Shown here in pieces: positions 58,947-64,000 of a stretch of DNA of 64,000 nt. This DNA is from Nocardia sp. NBC_00508. Lineage in GTDB: Bacteria > Actinomycetota > Actinomycetes > Mycobacteriales > Mycobacteriaceae. The stretch lies in NCBI RefSeq assembly GCF_036346875.1, contig NZ_CP107852.1, positions 3,348,001 through 3,412,000 of the forward strand. Reading direction: 5' to 3'. The notes below the pieces were generated by a model. It made no database searches. It was not told the origin of the DNA and saw only the letters and a list, made by a program, of their open reading frames with translations. Position 1 is the stretch's first letter, and every line of letters begins with the position of its first letter. Made by a program: the position numbers and the translations under genes.

Positions 58947-59040
58947 ATGCGACCTTGCCCCCGCCGATTTCTCCGGCATAATCGCGTGGGTACCGTTCTC
59001 TGTGGGTAGCAGCAGCCGGGAGACGGGGAGGGAGGACGCG

Positions 59041-59337
59041 ATGCCGCCCAGTCTTCCGGACGGGCATAGTGGTGTGCAGGGGAACGACGGTTCGCTCGGC
59101 TGTCACCGGCGCACCGCGTTGACTTGTGCCGCCGTCTCGGCCGTTGCGGACCTACTAGGGGTCGACGCCACCACGGTGTCGACCAGCTCGCCGTTCACCG
59201 ATCTCGGCCTCAGTTCCACCCAGCTTGCGAGGCTGACCGCCCATCTCGAAGACGCTATGGGAGTCGAGGTTCCGCTGACTGCGATCTACGACCATCCAGA
59301 CATCGAACAGCTTGTCGAGTATCTCGCGATGCGATGA
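59041..59337 (+). CDS. Stand-alone acyl carrier protein
   Basis: 98 residues from ATG 59041 with GGGAGGGAGGA upstream. The phosphopantetheine site is DLGLSSTQLARL (Ser about 60), with the typical TAHLEDAMGVEVPLTAIYDHP helices. An N-terminal extension of about 30 residues is rich in Gly/Ser. The stop overlaps the start of the PKS gene (ATGA at 59334), so carrier and synthase are made together. It may load a starter or act with the PKS in trans. Confidence 0.9.
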   Translation: MPPSLPDGHSGVQGNDGSLGCHRRTALTCAAVSAVADLLGVDATTVSTSSPFTDLGLSSTQLARLTAHLEDAMGVEVPLTAIYDHPDIEQLVEYLAMR

Positions 59338-62300
59338 GCAGCGCGCCTACTGACTCTGTCGGCTCGCTTCCTCCCGTCTCCATCATCGGCATCGGTTGCC
59401 GACTGCCCGGAGCGGCGAGCGTCGCCGAGTTCTGGCGGCTGCTACTCGAGGGACGGGACGCCACGTCCACACCGCCCGCCGGGCGGCTGGGCACCCGGCG
59501 CGGCGGGTACCTCGACGATGTCGAGTCGTTCGACAACGAGTGGTTCGCCATCTCCGAGCGAGAGGCCGCCGTCATGGACCCGCAGCAGCGGCTTGCGCTG
59601 GAGGTCGCGGTGGAGGCACTGGACGACGCCGGGATCGGTTATCGCGCACGTGGATCGGACGCCGCTGTCGTGTTCGGCGCGTCCGGGTACGACCACGGCA
59701 TCGCGGTGCTCGGGCGGGCAGGGCACGATGCCCCGTATGCGGTGACCGGATCGGCGCTCAGCATCATCGCCAACCGGTTGTCGTACGTGCTCGATCTGCA
59801 CGGGCCGAGCCTGGTGCTCGACAGCGCGTGCTCGTCCTCGCTCGCCGCGGTGGACCTCGCGGTCCGGTTGCTCGCCGATGGCACGGTCCCGTTCGCGATC
59901 GTCGGCGGCGTCAATCTGGTGCTGCTGGAGCACACGTCGAATTACCTGGCCGAGAGCGGTTTCCTGTCGCCCGGCGGGCGAACTGCGCCGTTCGATGCCA
60001 CCGCCGACGGCTACACCCGCGGCGACGGCTGCGCGGTGCTGATCCTGCAGCGGACCGCGGACGCGCTGCGTGAGGGCAACCGGGTGTACGCGGAGATCGT
60101 CGGAGCGGCGGTCGGATCGGACGGACGTTCCAACGGCCTGTACGCGCCGAACGGCCGTGCCCAGCAGGAGACGCTGCGCACCGCGTGGTCGCGTGCGGGG
60201 TGCCCGCCGCGCAGCGCAGGCTACATCGAATGCCATGGCACCGGAACGGCTGTGGGTGACGCGGTGGAGGTCGGCGCGCTCGCCGCCGCGCTCGGCGACG
60301 GCGCGGACGAGCCGATCTGGATCGGCTCGGTGAAATCCAACGTCGGGCATCTGGAAGCCGCCGCCGGGGTCACCGGGCTGGTGAAGACCGCACTGTCCAT
60401 CCATCATGGCGTGATCGCACCGACGATCAACCTCCGCACCGAGCACCCGCTGCTGCACCTGGCCGAGCGGGGGCTGCGGGTGCCCACCCAGCCGGTGGAC
60501 TGGAGTCACGTTCCCGCACCGCAGCGTACGGCGGGCGTCAGCTCGTTCGGATTCGGTGGCACGAACGCGCACATCGCCCTGCGCGGGGTCGCCGCGCCAC
60601 AGCGGGACCGGGGCGATCAGTTTCCGGTACTGCTTGCACTCACCGCCCGCGACGAGGGGGAGTTGCGCGAGCGCGCGCTGCGGCTGGCCGACGAGCTGGA
60701 CGTCGCGCACTCGCCGCTGCGCGAGTTCGCGGCGGCCGCAGCCCGATTGCTTCCCGAGCCGACGCGAGCCGCGATCTCCGCGCACGATCGCCGCGACGCG
60801 GTGCACCGGTTGCGTGCACTCGGCCGCGGCGACGCCTACGCGGCGCTCGGCCCCGTACGAAACCGTCGCCGTGGCGGCCTGCTGTTCCTGTTCTCTGGTC
60901 AAGGTGGCCAGCATCCGAAAATGGGTCGCGCGCTGGCGGCGCGGTATCCGGTCTTCGCCACCGCACTCGCGGAGGCGACCGACGCGATCGTGGCAGCTGG
61001 AGGACCGCGAATATGGACGCCGCGGCATGGTTTCACCTTCGCCGCCGCCGGTGCCGCGCACGCCACCGATTTGGTGCAGCCGGCTCTGTTCGCGTTCCAA
61101 GTTGCGCTGGTGAAGCTGTTGGCGGCGTATGGGATTCGGCCCGACGCGGTGGTCGGGCACAGCCTCGGTGAGATCGCCGCGGCTACCGTCGGCGGTGCGC
61201 TGTCGCTGGCCGACGCGGCGCGCGTCGTCGTGCTGCGCAGCGCGACGCTCGCCCACCTGGACGGCCGCGGCGCGATGGCGGTGCTGGAGGCCGACCCGGA
61301 GGAAGCGGCGAAACTGGTGGAGCCCATGCGCAGGGAGGTGGGCATCGCCGCGGTCAACAGCCCCAGATCGGTGGTCGTGTCCGGCACGCCGCGCTATATC
61401 GACACGCTGGTGCGCCGAGCCGCCCGCCGCAACATGTTCGCGCGTCGGCTCGCCGTCGACTTCGCCGCCCATGGCCCGCAGATCGCCGCCGTACTCCCGC
61501 CGTTCGTCGCGGCGCTGAGCGAGATCACTCCGCTGGCGCCGCGAGTACCGGTGTACTCGACGGCCCGGCGTGGCGCGAAAATCACCACAGCAGACATGGA
61601 CCGCGACTACTGGGCTGAGAATGCCGCGGGCACGGTGCAATTGGCGACAGCATTGGAACGTGCAGCAGAGGAAGGCATCTCGACCGTACTGGAGATCGGC
61701 CCGCACCCTGTGCTGATTTCCGCCGTGCGGGAGTACCCGGATTTCCGTGACGGCACGCATCCGGTGACGTCGCGCGAGGAGGAAGCGGGCGGGTTCCTCG
61801 CCTGTCTCGCGCGGCTGTACCTGGAGGGGCGGCCGGTCGACTGGTCGGTCCTCGGCCCGTTCGGCGGAACATCGCCACGGCAATGGCGCAAGCGGAGGTT
61901 TCCGCTGCTGGTGTCGGGGCCCGCGAGCGGACACACTCCCGAATCCGCCTTCGTCACCGAGGATCTCACCGATCACGTGGTACAGGGCGACTGCACGGTG
62001 CCCGCCGTGTTCTGGCTGCGTAGGCTGCTGCACCTGGCCCGCACGACCGCCGGGGTGACGGCGCTCGCCGACTTCGTCGTGCACGAGAGGTCCGATGCGA
62101 GCACGCTGCCCGAGGTCGTCTATCGAGGACCAGGAGCGGACGAAAGCGTACGGGCGGAGGTCACGGGCACCGAGACGCTGGCTTCGGCCCGGCCCGCCGG
62201 TGACCCCACACCCGCGGATATCGTCGCATGGATGCGGGTGGTCGACGCAAACCGGGCCGCCCGCCACCACATGCGCGTCATCGCTACCGGCACTTTCTAC

Positions 62301-64000
62301 GAGGAACTGCGCCGCAGGCGGTTGGAGTACGGACCGCGCTTCCGTCCGCTGCGTGGTATCGCCGCGGGCGCCGGGCGGGCGCTCGGCCTCTTCGACGCGG
62401 CCGAATTGCACCGCACCGCAACGCTGGACGGTTGCCTGCAAGTGCTCGCCGCCGCACTGTTCGACGAGTTGCCCGCCGCGTCGATCCCGTTGCCGATCGG
62501 CATGGATTCCGCGTGGCTGTCGAACGAACCGAATCGTCACGTGCTCGAGGTGCACGGGCTGATCCGGGAGCGAGCCGATAGCGGACTGGTGGGCGATGTG
62601 ATCGCGACCGATCAGCACGGCGTGCCCTGTCTCGCCTTCTCCGGAGTGCACATCCGCTACGCCGAACCCGGTGTCGCGGACGGGGTCGGCGCACTGCGAC
62701 CGCCGCGCGCCGAACAAGATGCGCTGTTCCGCCAAGAGGCATGGACAGTTCGCGATCCGGAGTCGCTCGGGCTCGGCAACGCGTCCGCAGCCGAAGCGTT
62801 CGTGCAGGGCGCGGTAGTGATCGGAGCCTCCGAGTTCGCGGTCCGGCTCGCCAGGGCCTTGAATGCCAGCCTTCCGACCGAGAGAATCGCGCGTGAACCG
62901 GACGATGTGGGTTCGCTCGTCAACACGGTCCTGACCGGGCGCGGTGACAGTGCGACCGCCGTGGTGGTGGTCTGTCCCGCGGACGGCGCCGCGAGCGATG
63001 CGCAGGCAGGCATCGCATCGCTCGGCCGGGTCCTCGATCTGCTGCAACGGATCAGCACCGACAACGCCACCGCCTCGGTGACGGTCGTCCTGCCGCGGCA
63101 CGATGCCGCCCACTCGCGGCTCGACGAGCTCGCCATGCCACCCGCGGTCGAGCCTGCGGCGACCGCGGGTCTGGTGCGCTCGCTGCAGCTCGAGTCGGGC
63201 CGAGCGGTGCGCCTGGTCTGGGCTGATACCGATCCCAACAGCGTCCCGCTGCTCACCCGCCTGGTCACCGCTGCCCAGATTCCCGACGAGCTGCGCCTTT
63301 CCACGGGTGAGGTCGCCGTCCGGCGTTTCACGCCTGCGCGAGCGCGGGCGTTGCCGGTGGCGGCTATCGACACGAACGGAACCTATATCGTCACCGGCGG
63401 GCTGGGGACGCTCGGCTCCGTCGCCGTTCGCTGGCTGCTCGATGCGGGCGCGCGAGACGTAGTGGTGCTGACGCGGGCACCGCGCCCGGTGCCCGCGCTG
63501 CTCGACGGCTTGGAGGACCGCATCGTCGTAGTGCGCTGCGATGCGGCCGACCGGGACGATCTGGCCAACGCGCTCAGCGACATCCGGGCCTGGGGGGCGG
63601 CCATCCGCGGTGTCGTGCACGCCGCGGGCGCATTGGAGGACGCCGCGTTCGACGCGGTCACGGCAAGTCAGCTGGCCAGGATGTGCGCTCCCAAAGCCAC
63701 CGCGGCGAGCAATCTGATCGAGCTCACCGCGACCGACGCGACGGACTTCGTCCTGCTGTTCTCCTCGGCGACCGGCGCACTCGGAGCACCGGGCCAAGCC
63801 GCCTACGCTGCGGCGAACGCGGCGATGGACACCTTGGCCCGGCGCGACCCGCGCAGGCGGATTCTCAGCATCGGCTGGGGCCTCTGGGATTCCGGGCTCG
63901 CCGCGGCGGCTGGTGGGGCGAGCCATTTGCGGCGAGCGGGCGTCGAGGCGTTCGACGTGCACCGCGGTAGCGCCGTGCTGTCCCAAGCGCTCCGCTACGA
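59334..64000 (+). CDS. Modular type I polyketide synthase (3' end beyond window)
   Basis: 1555 codons visible from ATG 59334, with no stop. Domains in order: KS (about 15-435; DSACSSSL with Cys166, ECHGTGT, KSNVGHLEAAAG), AT (about 510-810; FSGQGGQ, GHSLGE with Ser610), DH (about 860-1110; HVVQGDCTVP with His881, and DGCLQ), KR (about 1345-1550; TGGLGTLG at about 1354, catalytic Tyr1491 in QAAYAAANAA, and HAAGALEDA as a B-type mark). No enoyl reductase lies between DH and KR. The AT specificity motif is FAAH (VDFAAHGPQ), neither the usual HAFH nor YASH. It is coupled to the ACP upstream. Confidence 0.95.
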   Translation, partial: MSSAPTDSVGSLPPVSIIGIGCRLPGAASVAEFWRLLLEGRDATSTPPAGRLGTRRGGYLDDVESFDNEWFAISEREAAVMDPQQRLALEVAVEALDDAGIGYRARGSDAAVVFGASGYDHGIAVLGRAGHDAPYAVTGSALSIIANRLSYVLDLHGPSLVLDSACSSSLAAVDLAVRLLADGTVPFAIVGGVNLVLLEHTSNYLAESGFLSPGGRTAPFDATADGYTRGDGCAVLILQRTADALREGNRVYAEIVGAAVGSDGRSNGLYAPNGRAQQETLRTAWSRAGCPPRSAGYIECHGTGTAVGDAVEVGALAAALGDGADEPIWIGSVKSNVGHLEAAAGVTGLVKTALSIHHGVIAPTINLRTEHPLLHLAERGLRVPTQPVDWSHVPAPQRTAGVSSFGFGGTNAHIALRGVAAPQRDRGDQFPVLLALTARDEGELRERALRLADELDVAHSPLREFAAAAARLLPEPTRAAISAHDRRDAVHRLRALGRGDAYAALGPVRNRRRGGLLFLFSGQGGQHPKMGRALAARYPVFATALAEATDAIVAAGGPRIWTPRHGFTFAAAGAAHATDLVQPALFAFQVALVKLLAAYGIRPDAVVGHSLGEIAAATVGGALSLADAARVVVLRSATLAHLDGRGAMAVLEADPEEAAKLVEPMRREVGIAAVNSPRSVVVSGTPRYIDTLVRRAARRNMFARRLAVDFAAHGPQIAAVLPPFVAALSEITPLAPRVPVYSTARRGAKITTADMDRDYWAENAAGTVQLATALERAAEEGISTVLEIGPHPVLISAVREYPDFRDGTHPVTSREEEAGGFLACLARLYLEGRPVDWSVLGPFGGTSPRQWRKRRFPLLVSGPASGHTPESAFVTEDLTDHVVQGDCTVPAVFWLRRLLHLARTTAGVTALADFVVHERSDASTLPEVVYRGPGADESVRAEVTGTETLASARPAGDPTPADIVAWMRVVDANRAARHHMRVIATGTFYEELRRRRLEYGPRFRPLRGIAAGAGRALGLFDAAELHRTATLDGCLQVLAAALFDELPAASIPLPIGMDSAWLSNEPNRHVLEVHGLIRERADSGLVGDVIATDQHGVPCLAFSGVHIRYAEPGVADGVGALRPPRAEQDALFRQEAWTVRDPESLGLGNASAAEAFVQGAVVIGASEFAVRLARALNASLPTERIAREPDDVGSLVNTVLTGRGDSATAVVVVCPADGAASDAQAGIASLGRVLDLLQRISTDNATASVTVVLPRHDAAHSRLDELAMPPAVEPAATAGLVRSLQLESGRAVRLVWADTDPNSVPLLTRLVTAAQIPDELRLSTGEVAVRRFTPARARALPVAAIDTNGTYIVTGGLGTLGSVAVRWLLDAGARDVVVLTRAPRPVPALLDGLEDRIVVVRCDAADRDDLANALSDIRAWGAAIRGVVHAAGALEDAAFDAVTASQLARMCAPKATAASNLIELTATDATDFVLLFSSATGALGAPGQAAYAAANAAMDTLARRDPRRRILSIGWGLWDSGLAAAAGGASHLRRAGVEAFDVHRGSAVLSQALRY

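Noticed and set aside
59442..63986. A 1514-codon open frame on the minus strand
   Set aside because: It is antisense to the PKS gene. The plus frame shows all PKS motifs in one continuous reading, and the minus product has low-complexity Arg/Gly/Asp composition with no family resemblance, as expected of a GC-rich shadow frame.

Overview
High-GC, mycolic-acid-type actinobacterial DNA, most likely Nocardia or a close relative. The pointers are a mycobacteria-like block of GT87 membrane glycosyltransferase, rpsF, ssb, rpsR, rplI and dnaB; a second rpoB standing apart from rpoC, as known in Nocardia; and WS/DGAT and PapA-type acyltransferases, FadD and type I PKS genes. The genus is inferred, not proven.

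Layout. 1-9.3 kb: a truncated GT87 transferase, two multidomain TerD proteins, three consecutive AIM24-family genes, a secreted propeller protein and a methyltransferase preceded by a decayed copy of its own 5' end. 9.3-10.5 kb: a metallo-hydrolase divergent from a MerR regulator, with a perfect operator palindrome between them. 10.6-19.2 kb: a Ter stress block. A five-gene minus-strand operon (coiled-coil protein, CitE-like lyase, PRTase-TRSP, StiP/PELOTA protein, HAD phosphatase) is divergent from terD, a TerC-like DUF475 gene and a terA-like gene. 19.3-25.8 kb: a second GT87 gene and the core replication/translation block. Its dnaB carries a 404-residue class 3 intein in the Walker A loop, with a LAGLIDADG endonuclease and an eight-cysteine zinc-ribbon-like insert. 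25.8-28.4 kb: RidA/HxlR pair and a DGPF/ECF42 sigma pair. 28.6-32.1 kb: rpoB2, whose rifampicin pocket differs at several contact positions.

32.6-46 kb: accessory metabolism, including a PapA-like acyltransferase, an EamA exporter, a WS/DGAT wax-ester synthase, a nitronate monooxygenase with two KstR-like operators, a GntR regulator, an ABC1 kinase, a translationally coupled dioxygenase/SDR pair and a polysaccharide deacetylase. 46-51 kb: a flippase-like membrane protein whose translation start is triplicated in a 77-bp tandem repeat, 68/69-bp GC-rich tandem repeats, a methyltransferase/TetR pair and a membrane protein. 51.4-54.6 kb: a DUF397 gene next to the remnant of its usual regulator partner, small unknown genes, a hydrolase/MerR pair and an isochorismatase-fold protein lacking its catalytic residues. 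54.7-64 kb: FadD, a second nitronate monooxygenase, an amplified gene-junction repeat, a metallo-hydrolase, and a stand-alone ACP translationally coupled to a modular PKS (KS-AT-DH-KR visible) that runs off the window.

Themes. The Ter block looks like a complete stress module: calcium-binding TerD domains, membrane TerC-like protein and a predicted nucleoside-like-metabolite pathway. Several loci show short tandem duplications of gene ends (8.2, 46.1 and 57.6 kb). Lipid-active genes (PapA, WS/DGAT, FadD, PKS) recur through the right half and fit the lipid-rich envelope of this group.
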